Source: Nemertoderma westbladi | Lineage: Eukaryota > Xenacoelomorpha > Nemertodermatida > Nemertodermatidae | Assembly (NCBI GenBank): GCA_032718475.1 | Contig: JAUCBJ010002680.1 | Span: 1-21,136, forward strand | Direction of reading: 5' to 3' | DNA length: 21,136 nucleotides | Part shown: piece after piece, positions 9,358 through 18,528 of the stretch | Layout of the letters: each line of letters opens with the position of its first letter | Numbering within the stretch: position 1 is the stretch's first letter | Notes under the pieces: model-generated | Seen by the model: only the letters and a program-made list of their open reading frames with translations | Databases searched by the model: none | Told to the model about the DNA's origin: nothing | Made by a program: the position numbers and the translations under genes

Positions 9358-10933
9358 TTGAGTTGGCCACCAATGAGGAAGGTAGACCCAGGTACGGAGG
9401 AAGTAGCAGTAGAAGAGGAGGGAGAGGAGTCGGAGGGGGAAGAGATATACAGCCAATTGGCGAGGGAGATTAAGGAGACGCCACCGAAACTGAGAGAACC
9501 ATGCGTCAACCCAACGGATAGGTTGCTCAGTTACAGCTCCAGCTGGTATAAGACTAAGAAGTTGGTAGCATATTTGAGGGCCTACAGGGATTTCATCAGG
9601 GGAGTTGGTAAGTATACCAAAACGAGACCCATTATCGATCTGGAAGGGGGGGGCCAAAGCCGTGATACGATACGAGCAAAGGAAGGGTTACGCAGACGAA
9701 GTGAACATAGTCAGCAAGCAACAGCGCCTTCATCAAGACAGTGAACTCAATGCGCTTTCGCCGCAGTTGAACGATGATGGGATCCTGGTGATGAATTCCA
9801 GGGTGGTAAACAACAACAGCCCAGTCATTCCACCAAAACCTATAATAATCCCCAATAAGTCACCAATAGTCCACCAGATCATATGGGATTCCCATAAATC
9901 GATACTACATGGAGGTACCAATCAGACCCTGATGGAGATACGGAAGACGTTCTGGGTTATCCAACTCAGGAAGATGGTAAAGGCAGTAGTGGGGCAGTGC
10001 CAGACCTGTCGATTGACGAAGAAAGAGAGGGCCGTACAGGAGATGGCGCCATTACCGGCCAATAGGGTGAGGCATCACGACCCACCATTTACACACTGCG
10101 GCGTGGACATGTTTGGGACGATTAAGATAAAGGTGATGCGGCATACAGAGAAACGCTATGGCATTATCTTTGTCTGCAATGACATGAGGGCGGTGGGAAT
10201 AGAACTTGCCCAGGACGCTACGGCGTCGGCATTTATTAATGCTTTAGAGAGGTTTGTAACTCGCAGGGGAGGGACGGTAGAGGTGTTATATTCAGATAAC
10301 GGGACTAACTTCGTGGGTGTGGAGAACGAGTTAGCCGAAGCTCTCGACATCCTGGGGGGAGATGATGTCAGGGCGGTGATGAGGAAACACCTTATAAGGT
10401 GGGAGAGGAGAACACCATACGCGCCACATACATAAGGGTGTGTGGAGCGGCTTGTGGGAAGCTCCAAACGACTGATGACCAAACTGATGAACAACCATAT
10501 GGTCACGGAGGACGTACTGATGATGGTGTTAGCAAATTGTGAGGGGATTATTAATAGCCGACCGCTATATCCCGAGAACGACGACCCAGAATCACTGGAC
10601 GTCCTAACACCAGCTCATTTACTCATGGAGAGGCCGGCGATGATTGACATGCGAAGTGTAGATCCAGACGACATACATTCGCGTCAAAGTTGGAAAGTCG
10701 CCAAAGCAACAAGCGCAGAGTATTGGACAAGGTGGATACAAGACTACCTTCCAACACTACATAAGAGGAGCAAATGGAGGAACAGTCACAGGGAACTGAA
10801 GAAGGGTGACTTGATAATTGTCACAGATGACACAATTATCAATAACCAGTGTAGACTAGCTAGGGTAGTAGAAACCTACCCCGACGAGGATGGAAGGATT
10901 AGGTCGGTGGAAGTGAGGATCGGAGGAAAGTAG
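9358..10933 (+). pseudogene. BEL/Pao integrase with linker, one stop and one frameshift
   Basis: The linker part is open at 9358-9744 and includes an acidic patch and the RLLSYSSSWYKTKKLVAYL segment that precedes integrase in this family. A one-base shift within the G-run at about 9645-9652 moves the frame to 9605-10933. The HHCC zinc finger is visible (DSHKSILHGG, then QCQTC at about 9870-10010). The DDE core follows: Asp in THCGVDMFG, Asp in YSDNGTNFVG, and Glu in CVERLVGSSK. A TAA at 10433-10435 sits just before the catalytic Glu, without a frame change. The carboxyl part ends at a TAG at 10931-10933 with KKGDLIIVTDDT, the SH3-like end region. Integrase joins element DNA to the host chromosome; the stop removes the last catalytic residue. 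Confidence 0.85.
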
Positions 10934-11026
10934 GGGCCAAAGATAGGAAGACCTACAGGAGGGCAGTAGGAAAGTGTTGCCTATTGGAAGGGTCTCCTTA
11001 GAGTTGAGTCGTCCAATATATTGGAC

Positions 11027-11041
11027 TGAGGGGGGTGGGAA
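11027..11041 (+). other. Candidate polypurine tract
   Basis: GAGGGGGGTGGGAA lies about 95 bp after the integrase stop and is directly followed by TGAGGGCG, which would suit the TG start of a 3' LTR. Other G-rich tracts at 11751-11776 and 12421-12431 (the latter followed by TGTAAGCGG) are rivals. No LTR partner upstream confirms any of them. Confidence 0.3.
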
Positions 11042-11230
11042 TGAGGGCGAGACGCCTTCCCACACATAAAAACAAAATAGAAATAAACAAAATAATAAAA
11101 TAAGTAGTGAGTAGAGTACAGAGTAAGAATATAAGCAAGGTACACTGTATGTAGATAGTAGATATTAGTAGGTAGTTACAATTATGTACGTCGGAAGGGT
11201 ACAATAACGTACCAATGTACCTAATTTACG

Positions 11231-11447
11231 TACTGTAGAACTTGTGGGCACTGAGGGCGCCACGTGAGGAATTGGGGGTATGCACACATACTGCAGTAGA
11301 AGGGTACGCAGTACCGTAGAACTTGTGGGCACTGAGGGCGCCACGTGAGGAATTGGGGGGTATGTGCACATACCGTAGTAGAGGGGTACACGGTACCGTA
11401 AAACTTGTGGGCACTGAGGGCGCCATGTGAAGAATTGAGGGGGGATA
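11231..11447. repeat. Tandem repeat, ~82-bp unit, about 2.7 copies
   Basis: Units start with TACYGTA at 11231, 11312 and 11394 (81 and 82 bp apart). Each contains ACTTGTGGGCACTGAGGGCG followed by CCAYGTGARGAATT. The third copy stops after about 54 bp. Copies 1 and 2 differ at a handful of bases, mainly in the tails. Open frames on the minus strand across this block only reflect the repetition. Such short arrays are common in the 3' non-coding part or LTR of retroelements. Confidence 0.9.
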
Positions 11448-12391
11448 TCAGATGGCAGGTATGATAATAGCACAAGTAGGGGGGAACATAAAATAAAATA
11501 GAATAAAAATCAGGGCAAAATTGACACACAAAGGGGGATATTTGCACAAAGATAGATAAGAAGAAAGAGAAAGAAAGAGCAAGATAGGAGGGAGGCCATC
11601 ATTGATTTAAACTAATTAAGACAATACTTAGTTATCTCTTACCATCTTGAGCCTTTCTAAGGCACCACCAGTCTGGTGAGAGAGGAGAATCGTGATGGCG
11701 GAGAGAGCATGAAACGGGCGGGACCGGGAGTGACGAGTCGTATCACCTCCGAGAGGGGGGGGGGGAGGAGGGGGGGTTAAGACGCGTCATGTAGACGAAT
11801 GTATAATATATAATGTATATAATATATGATTATAATAATTAATTATTATATATAGTTCGTATGTATATTATATAATATATTCTATAGTCAAGTACAACCT
11901 TTTTCCAATTAGCTACTGGGACTGGGGACTAATTGACTAGAACAGCAGGACGAGACTTAGACGGATCCTACTGCCATGGTGCACACATGCGTGGGAACCG
12001 ATAAGAGTGTGGAGAGTGACAACGAGAATAGGTGGAAGTATGGGAAAGGGGTGTTAGGGTGTGAGGAAGTTAAAGAAGTGCGAGATTCAAGTGTGGGGGG
12101 CGAGCACGGAGGAGGATGAGTCCCAAGGGACTGGTGAGAGAGGAAGGGACAGCAAGGTCCGTGAGGAAGATTTGAGGAAGGTTAGAGGAAAATTGTGTGA
12201 GAAGTGAGGGCAATGATCTTAAACAGTGACGCCAGATACCTTGGTACAACATAGCTCGCGATTGTACCAAGGATGGGTAGTAATAACAGACCCATGGGGG
12301 CCGGTCTGGAAAGCTGACCCCGAGAAGAAAACTCCACCCCACATCCAATATTAGATTGGATTCCAGCGGAATTGAAGCGCACTTAAGGTTG
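11448..12391. other. Purine-rich non-coding stretch with AT-rich palindrome
   Basis: No gene is visible. The + strand is rich in GA, like the pol region, which suggests it belongs to the 3' part of the retroelement. Long G tracts lie at about 11755-11776. An AT-rich segment at 11801-11885 is an imperfect inverted repeat centred on a perfect 20-bp palindrome at 11831-11850 (TATAATAATTAATTATTATA). Confidence 0.5.
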
Positions 12392-12420
12392 ATGCTATCT
12401 TCTCACCGGGAAGATAGCAT
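12392..12420. repeat. Perfect 11-bp inverted repeat (hairpin)
   Basis: ATGCTATCTTC and GAAGATAGCAT flank a 7-base loop (TCACCGG). A weaker outer pair extends it: GGAATTGAA near 12369 and TTCAATTCC near 12445. A G-run follows directly. There is no U-tract, and in a eukaryotic setting I do not read it as a terminator. Confidence 0.8.
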
Positions 12421-12497
12421 GGGGGGGGGAGTGTAAGCGGATTCAATTCCCTACATTACCCACCCCAAAATGGGACCAGTGGCATTTTACCAATATA

Positions 12498-12543
12498 GTT
12501 GGCGATGCGAGATTACCAATAATAATCTCGCCTCATAACCAAC
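12498..12543. repeat. Imperfect hairpin with 9-bp core stem
   Basis: The core arms GCGAGATTA and TAATCTCGC enclose a 7-base loop. After a small internal mismatch the stem continues with GTTGG at 12498 and CCAAC at 12539-12543. It is followed by a run of 15 G (12546-12560). It shows no tRNA-like box and no coding content; role unknown. Confidence 0.7.
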
Positions 12544-12560
12544 TAGGGGGGGGGGGGGGG

Positions 12561-13551
12561 CGATACACGCCATAAGCCACAGAGAGAGGTGAGAGGTCAA
12601 ACCACCTCAGAGGGACAAACCAGCTAGTGAGGCTAGAAGCAGGGGGTAACACCAAGAGGGAGTGGCGAGGCGAGAAATAATAGTTAAGCCAATAGCGGGC
12701 AAGGAAGTAGATTGGGAGGATAGGAACGCATCCATTGGGTACCAGAGGCCACACAGTAGTGTAGGGCTGCAACCAATATGTGTCAATTATATAATCACTC
12801 TAATTACTGATTTCCGGTCAGTTGATTTCCTCACAGTTGCAAACCGGCATAGTCGGCCTTCGGCCAAAGATATTATACCGTTAGCCCAGCAGCCCAGCAA
12901 CAAAGTGACGCGTACAATCTATTCCGGTCGGGATCTCACTGTCAACTCCACGATCCCGTCACATTAAATGTGAAAACATTAACATTTATTATGTGTCAGG
13001 TGCCTCATATGTTAGATATGCCATGTTAGATAACAATCTCTTTAATTAAATAAAGTCTAATATTTGCGTCTACCCACAATTTGGAAATACAATCGATCTA
13101 TGTATGTATAAATTGTCTTACATTACCTTAAATTGGAATGCCAGAAACTTTTAAATGTGCAATATCGTAATAATAATAGTAAGGATAAGATTAGTATAGT
13201 GTAATTCTCCGCTATAGGCCTATAGTAATTTAATCCGATGATTACTATGATAGAACAATAAAACTATTTAATTTCACATCCCTCTTAGTTGCGTAATTTG
13301 ACGGATTTAATTGTTATATTACTGTATTTCTGGTCTTACATATATTACATATATATATATATATATTACTGGCTTCCGACACACCAATACATTTGGAATA
13401 CGGCCTTAGTATAATTCTAACCATACACTGATGGCTGCCAATTAATTCTGACTTTGAGTCTATAAAATATATACTGTTGGTCGAATAAAATCATCACCTT
13501 TTATATGTTTTTATATTGAATTTAAAACAGAATGATGTTATTTGGACTTAC
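12561..13551. other. Non-coding stretch, AT-rich after 12960
   Basis: No supportable gene. A + frame at 12662-12967 has no recognisable motif. Purine bias fades at about 12770, where the retroelement may end. Simple (AT)n sequence lies at about 13340-13366. A TTAAATAAAG string near 13045 is a possible polyadenylation signal, without a linked transcript. Confidence 0.5.
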
Positions 13552-13721
13552 ATTTGTAATTAATTTCATGTTTGACTTCGTGTACACCGGTGGATAGAGG
13601 GGGCGATATATTCTCCGCGATCACCACCGGGCGAGCCATGGGGGGCGGGGGCAGAGGGGGCATCATGGAGCTGGGGATGTCGTAGAACTTAGAACCCCCT
13701 GGACTTTTCAAATCTTCGGTT
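13552..13721 (-). CDS. Probable internal exon of an unidentified minus-strand gene
   Basis: On the minus strand this 170-bp segment is flanked by a good acceptor (TTTGTATTTTAG just before it) and a textbook donor (GTAAGT just after it). It is open in the joined frame: one base, 56 whole codons, one base. It is GC-richer than the AT-rich flanks, as expected for coding DNA. The peptide starts TEDLKSPGGSKFYDIPSS and contains the proline-rich PPLPPPPMARPVVIAE and VHEVKHEINYK. Proline-rich, Tyr-containing segments like this are frequent in cytoplasmic tails of membrane receptors and in scaffold proteins, where they can bind SH3 or WW domains; that is only an inference. I do not recognise the gene. 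No neighbouring exon was found in the window, so introns would be longer than about 500 bp on both sides. A chance ORF is possible but less likely given both splice sites. Confidence 0.5.
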
Positions 13722-15058
13722 CTAAAATACAAATATTTCATTGGTAATTTAAGAATATAATAACAGAATGATGTTAATTATTTGTAAAATATTACAAAAT
13801 AAATAATAACTGTTCCACGCTTTTAATTCCTTTCCAGTACAAATTGCATGTCTTTCAATCATTTGAATTTCCCGCGCTATGGAGCAGGGTGGCACCTTTT
13901 AGGGACTTGTAATTAACGTATGTCATCTAGAATGCAGAAGTACGGTACCGTAGTTAGCCGCCGTAATTCGAAATTACGAAATATACGTTAGACATTTTGA
14001 CTGTGCAAAGCTGTCTGCAGAGTATGGATTCCCACTGTCTCCTCGGTTTGCTATGCCTCCTTGTGTACTTACAGAGTTACATTTAACTTACAGTATATTA
14101 CTGCTACCGCATTAGAATGAGAGTGAAGGGACTGCCTGATGGCGGTACCGGTACACGTATCATATCATATACTTTCAGTTCAGATTATACTGTAACTATT
14201 ACAGTACGCTATCACAGACCGTTGCATCAACCAATCGTTGCATATTCATCTTCGCGTAGCCTAACCTCGCGATACATGGCTAGCCCCCAACCCATCGCTA
14301 CTCGATTGACTGCTGTTACCTACCAACCAACAGCGATGCTTGCCTAGCCCTCCGGTTACTACCCTTTTCCCCTCCTCGTAGAAGAAGGTATAATAATTAT
14401 GTATTTCTAATAAGGAGTACAGTACGCGACCATTTAATTTAAACGCATTTTATTAGATTCCTAAAAATTGAGAAAATCAAACCTTTGAGTCGGTTTTCTC
14501 GACCAGATATTATGTCAATATATATAGCAGCAAGTGGATATATTTATTTATCGATAAAGTCCGAAATACATTTACTCTCGCGGTTCCATTAGATAATTCA
14601 ATTGTATGCTGTTCGAGGAATAAAATATGCTGCTCTTTCAGCGGGCTCCTAAATACTGATTTATTTTGAAGTAATTCAGCATGGCAAACATCATTTAAAT
14701 CGAGCAATAATATGACTTTAATTAAATTACTGTATATTAATACTAAAAGTATAAATTCCACAATAAAGTACAATTTACTATTACCTACATATACTTATAA
14801 TGTACTACTGTTTATAAAGTTCAAGTATACATTTTAATGAGGTTCACACTACACAGTTCCACCAACACGTACTTATTAATATCTGTCGAATTGTTTGCCT
14901 TTGTGGGATGGCAAGGATACATTACTATTTGATGGGTCTATGATGTTGGTAGTTGGCCTAACTGTTTGTGGAACAAGACCCCCAACTACTGTATATTTCC
15001 GATTGATGCTTGAAATCTATTTGTAATTTGCAAGCTCTCCAAAACGAAAAATATTAAC
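13722..15058. other. AT-rich intergenic or intronic DNA, no gene seen
   Basis: Two open frames (14117-14347 + and 14510-14773 -) show no motif, no splice context and AT-driven composition; I do not support either. No transposon ends or tandem arrays were recognised. Confidence 0.5.
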
Positions 15059-15132
15059 CTCATTGGGGCTCGAACCCGGTACATACTGTATTGTAGGTTT
15101 CAAACTTCCGGTTATCATCACCCGGGTGTGTG
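15059..15132 (-). other. tRNA-like segment with a good B box, possible SINE head
   Basis: On the minus strand GGGTTCGAGCCCC fits the RNA polymerase III B box (GGTTCRANNCC). About 40-50 bases upstream GGTGATGATAACCGG could be a degraded A box. The T-stem pairs only partly, and no acceptor stem closes, so it is not a functional tRNA. A tRNA-derived SINE remnant is the simplest reading. A chance B box cannot be excluded. Confidence 0.3.
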
Positions 15133-16189
15133 TGTCTATGACCTCACTAGCTATTAAAGATAGATGAATAATTTGTATGGATGGAGAGTGTTATCGTACA
15201 GTACTAAACACCTAAAACAATTCATTATTTTTTAAATCGGTTTGCCAGCCCGGAATGTAAGATCCATACCGTTGTTATACCGATACCATATCTATACATG
15301 TCGATGCATACCAAGTATCCACCCCCTTGGCTCTACGCCTGTGTCCTTCACTTCCACGAATAACTTAAGATACGAAGATTTGAAGATTACGTAGAAATAA
15401 TGCAGGCATAGAATAATATGTTACATACATAGTAGCAGATAGATTTCTTATGATGACGGGGTGGTTTAAATATTTGAGAGATAAGTTTTTCTGTCTCACA
15501 ATAGCGTTATTGTAATGGAAATTCCCTATCTTATACACGGCCATCGTTTTAAATCTTTAGATACGATTGAATAATGAATAAATAATAATAATAAATATAT
15601 ATATGCCCTGCCATAATCATTAGGTAAATACCAACATCACTCACTATATTATGTAGACTTTGATACCTCAGCCGTTGTACTATAAGGATATTATTAATCC
15701 GATGTCTAATTTCTATACATAGCTGATTATTTTAATGCAGATAAAAGTAGTACGAAAAATTATTTGAACAGATTTTTTCAGTCTGAAATAATTTTTAGTT
15801 ATCAGTACAAAAATAGCGGCTTTGCTTTACCATGCCATACTATCATCGTTCGTAGTAAAAAGCGCTAAAAAATAGTGTCTCCGTCAATTTTGTACCAGTA
15901 ACACCACCACTATTCTTCAACCTTACAGTAGAGTACAGTAAGTGCCCCCCCCCCCCCCCCCCCCCACGGCGGATGCAAAACGTGCAATATTACAGAAGAA
16001 CCCTTCTAGCTCAACTATTGCCAATCCAAATTCGTAACTTTACATATTTGGAATCCCTGAATGACCAGTTTCTATCGGTTTCAGAAAATCACCTTATACG
16101 CCCTAAGGTTAAAGTTGAAGATAACCTTGGTGAAACTGGTGTAAGTAATAATAGACGGAAACGTTTCTTTAACTTATTTTCCCCTTAAG
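15133..16189. other. AT-rich non-coding stretch with a 21-base C-run
   Basis: No gene is supported; the + frame at 15973-16188 is short and without motif. A run of 21 C lies at 15945-15965. The region may be part of the 5' intron of the glutamine synthetase gene or lie upstream of that gene. Confidence 0.5.
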
Positions 16190-17216
16190 ACTGCCAAAGC
16201 ACAAGAGCAGAAGAGGCGGCCAAAGCAATGCCCTGCGAAGCGGACGTAGGCGGTTCTGTTCACGTTTCAAGCTTACGGGACCAATGAGACACCTCCAATG
16301 CTGTATAGTTTCGGATTGGAGATGTGTGCAGTGCATCGTACTTGAAAAAGAGTGAACCCGGCGTAGCATTGTGTAATATATGTGCCATTGAGAGATTTCA
16401 GCAGCTCCAGTATCTTAGACAGGCCATTCAATGCTACACGTGCCATTTTCGTATTTCGTATTTGAAGGTTCTACGGAGTTCCGGATCCATCATTCCAGGT
16501 TGGAGAAATTATTAACATGCTCAAGCACACCTTCCGTAGAGTTTATGCTTATATCATCAGTCTTTTTCTGAGAACTGTCGAAATTAGCTGTCAAAGAAGG
16601 TAACAAAAATGCCAACACGAAAAGCATCCTGATCTAACTCCCTTACCCCTATGGAGTTAGAGCAGGCTGTGATAGGGGCCTACTCCTAAGTCATCAGCAT
16701 TTCAGCGAAGTCTAGATCAGTTAGGTACTTGGCAGGATTTCCTCGACTTCTGGAACAAGTAGGTGGAGTTATCATCACCCCATCATCATTATGATGATCT
16801 AAGGACATGCTTAGAACATATTCAACTACAATTATGAATGAGAATGGCGCATGCGTGTCTCCCTGAAGAACTGCCCATAACACTTCAAATGGATCTGTGT
16901 GTCCGTCAACAGTAGACACAAATGTTGTCGAACCATCGTATGCTGATCTGATTGCTGCAATAATTTCTTCAGAAATCCCATATAATGAAAGTATGCTGAA
17001 TATACGTGAGCGAAAAATTGAATCGAAGGCCTTAAAGAAGTCAACAAAATGACAGCCAAATCCCTGTCTTTCTTATTTTTCTTCAATTATCCATCTAAAA
17101 GCTAGAATTTGGGCTCCATAATGCCATGACCTTTGCGGAACCCATTCTGATTTGCACCCATTCCATGATTTAGCAGTCTTGCAATGGAATCCGTGATGCG
17201 ATTTAATATAATTCTA
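16190..17216 (-). pseudogene. LINE copy 2, degenerate reverse transcriptase fragment
   Basis: Same LINE as at 6121-7440, recognisable at nucleotide and protein level. Shared strings include TCAACAGTAGACACAAATGT and GAACCATCGTATRCTGATCT. The frame is broken: RT pieces lie at 16686-16919 (VLQGDTHAPFSFIIVVEYVL, then YLTDLDFAEM) and, in another frame, at 16832-17086. The catalytic FADD is destroyed by a small insertion near 16695. This copy extends further at the 3' side (16190-16330), where a RFAGHCF string in one frame marks the usual carboxyl tail that copy 1 lacks. Similarity to copy 1 ends at about 17216, so it too is 5'-truncated, well within the RT domain. It lies just upstream of the first coding exon of glutamine synthetase, antisense to it. 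Confidence 0.85.
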
Positions 17217-17368
17217 TGGTTTTTGGTTAAAAATTATCGCCAAATTTGGTAAGTTTATTGCTGAACACTTTAGGGTGGTTTCGTTTCTAGGGTAGCCAGC
17301 TTAGTAGTTTAGGACGGATCATGCCATATGTAATTATAGTTTTAAGGTAACGTTACACTTATTTAAGC

Positions 17369-17381
17369 TTCTTAATTACAG
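17369..17381 (+). other. Candidate 3' splice site before the first coding exon
   Basis: TTCTTAATTACAG, a pyrimidine-leaning tract followed by AG, lies 37 bp before the glutamine synthetase ATG. It would end a 5' UTR intron that contains LINE copy 2. No upstream non-coding exon can be identified from the sequence. Confidence 0.35.
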
Positions 17382-17418
17382 TAATTAGATAGACTCCTAA
17401 TAACGAAATAACCCTAAG

Positions 17419-17765
17419 ATGGCTCATTCAAATATTGATGACATGGGGAAAAAGGCTGTTCTTCAAAACTACCTTGCTTTGGAACCCAAAGATCCAAAAG
17501 TCCAAGTTATGTACGTTTGGATTGACGGAACCGGTGAAGGTTTGCGGTGCAAAACGAAAACTTATAATTCCGTTCCGAAGTCCCCGGACGAATTAATTAT
17601 TTGGAACTACGATGGATCTTCGACGGGACAGGCGGAAGGAAAGAACAGCGACATGTTTATTAAACCCGTGGCGTTGTTCAATGATCCTTTCCGACGGGGT
17701 AATAATAAGCTTTGTATGTGTGAAGTTTATGATTACAAGATGGATAAAGCAAAAACAAACAACAG
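17419..17765 (+). CDS. GS: Glutamine synthetase, first coding exon (residues 1-115/116)
   Basis: Glutamine synthetase (EC 6.3.1.2) joins ammonia to glutamate using ATP. This exon encodes the amino-terminal beta-grasp part of the eukaryotic (GSII) enzyme. Evidence: [19 protein letters not shown] at about residues 30-48, then the family signature [18 protein letters not shown] at 64-81, and [18 protein letters not shown] at 88-105. The ATG at 17419 is the first in frame; MAHSN precedes the conserved block by a normal distance, with no transit peptide, so the product should be cytosolic. The exon ends in AACAG followed by the donor GTAAAT at 17766, splitting codon 116 after its second base. Reading through would stop at once (TAA, 17767). 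Animal enzymes have about 360-370 residues, so most of the protein is encoded further right. Confidence 0.95.
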
Positions 17766-18395
17766 GTAAATCAATTACAATGCATTCCATTCATTTTGAG
17801 CTAACGGTGAAATATTATGATGAACGATAACTCTTTAGGTAATCGTAGGTTCTGGCAGCAATAGATCTGTCACAAAACCTCCAAATAGCTAATATGATAA
17901 TCTGCGACTAAACTGGAGGGCCTGCAACTTCATTACAGACTCCCACTGCGTTGGCGTTCAGATCCAACCATCTACTGTACACTGTAGCTTGTGGTATGCA
18001 GAATCACCTGATTTTGTTGGTATAAATATTTTGACAATTTCTATTCTAAATCCATATTAATTTTTTGAACAGAGCGTTTTGTGCGAAGCTTAATACAAGG
18101 TTCCACCTTGGTGTAGTGGTTGCATTGAATTCACATCTCCCGAAGGTCGTGGGTTCGATCCTCACATGGGCCAGGGCAGTTTTCGTTTCGGCACGAATGC
18201 TTTAAAGGGACCAGCCAGGGCGCATCTCGGCCTTGCATCCTTAAGTGGTACCTAAATGAGTACTGGAGTTTCCTCTGGGGAGTAAAGTTCTGGGGGGACC
18301 GCACTGGAAATAAGTCGTCAGACTTTGTGCGTAATCGCTGGCCTAGTGGCCGAAGAAAATTTACTTTACTTTTACTAATGAAAGTTTTATTTTAG
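17766..18395 (+). other. Glutamine synthetase intron (630 bp), hosts a SINE
   Basis: Begins GTAAATC and ends GTTTTATTTTAG, with AG at 18394-18395; removing it joins AG to G, giving Arg116, and continues in frame with [19 protein letters not shown] tRNA-derived SINE fills much of its second half. Confidence 0.9.
18100..18376 (+). mobile_element. tRNA-derived SINE within the intron
   Basis: The head carries RNA polymerase III promoter boxes at normal spacing: A box TTGGTGTAGTGGTTG at about 18108 and B box GGTTCGATCCT at 18152-18162. A non-tRNA body of about 190 bp follows, with the string CTGGCCTAGTGGCCGAAG. It ends in an A/T-rich tail (AAAATTTACTTTACTTTTAC) just before the polypyrimidine tract of the 3' splice site. 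The anticodon arm is too altered to name the parent tRNA. I found no certain target-site duplication. The element is in the same orientation as the gene. Confidence 0.75.
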
Positions 18396-18528
18396 GAGTA
18401 CTTGCAACGAAATTATGGAAAGAATTAAAAGTCACGAGCCATGGTTTGGCATTGAACAGGAATATACTCTGTTAGATAGAGATGGGCACCCATATGGTTG
18501 GCCTAGACAAGGATTCCCTGGTCCTCAG
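18396..18528 (+). CDS. GS: Glutamine synthetase, second coding exon (residues 116-160)
   Basis: Continues the enzyme into the catalytic domain. It encodes [20 protein letters not shown], which contains the metal-binding glutamates of GIEQEY (Glu136 and Glu138 by this start), and ends with [11 protein letters not shown] at Gln160. In other animals GPYYCGVG follows, so the next exon should start there. The exon closes with CAG before a donor GTAAAG at 18529, a phase 0 junction. The last 58 bp (18471-18528) form the first unit of the 13-copy array that follows. If this donor were skipped, translation would meet a TAG at 18547-18549 in the second unit. The next exon is not found before 21136. Confidence 0.95.

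Larger units (their letters stand above)
4480..11041 (+). mobile_element. Decayed BEL/Pao-type LTR retrotransposon, interrupted by a LINE
   Basis: Domain order on the + strand: gag with a DUF1759-like segment (about 5330-5560), CCHC zinc knuckle (about 7465), aspartic protease (about 7660), A17/RNase H-like region (8600-9345), integrase zinc finger (about 9870-10010) and integrase core (about 10090-10460). DUF1759 followed by protease, an A17-type RT-RNase H region and integrase is characteristic of BEL/Pao. The reverse transcriptase palm is absent. The reading frame is broken by in-frame stops and by frameshifts, at least one within a G-run. No LTR pair could be recognised by eye: the DNA before 4478 and that after 11042 show no clear match. 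Purine bias on the + strand continues to about 12770, so the 3' end may lie well past the given boundary. Both boundaries are approximate. Confidence 0.85.

Noticed and set aside
11165-11547. Minus-strand frames of about 100 codons with repeated peptide
   Set aside because: The peptide repetition is caused by the 82-bp tandem repeat; there is no start context or known protein.
14117-14347. 76-codon + frame
   Set aside because: No motif, no splice context; expected by chance in a stretch this long.
15059-15132. Functional tRNA gene on the minus strand
   Set aside because: B box present, but the T-stem is incomplete and no acceptor stem forms; kept only as a possible SINE remnant.
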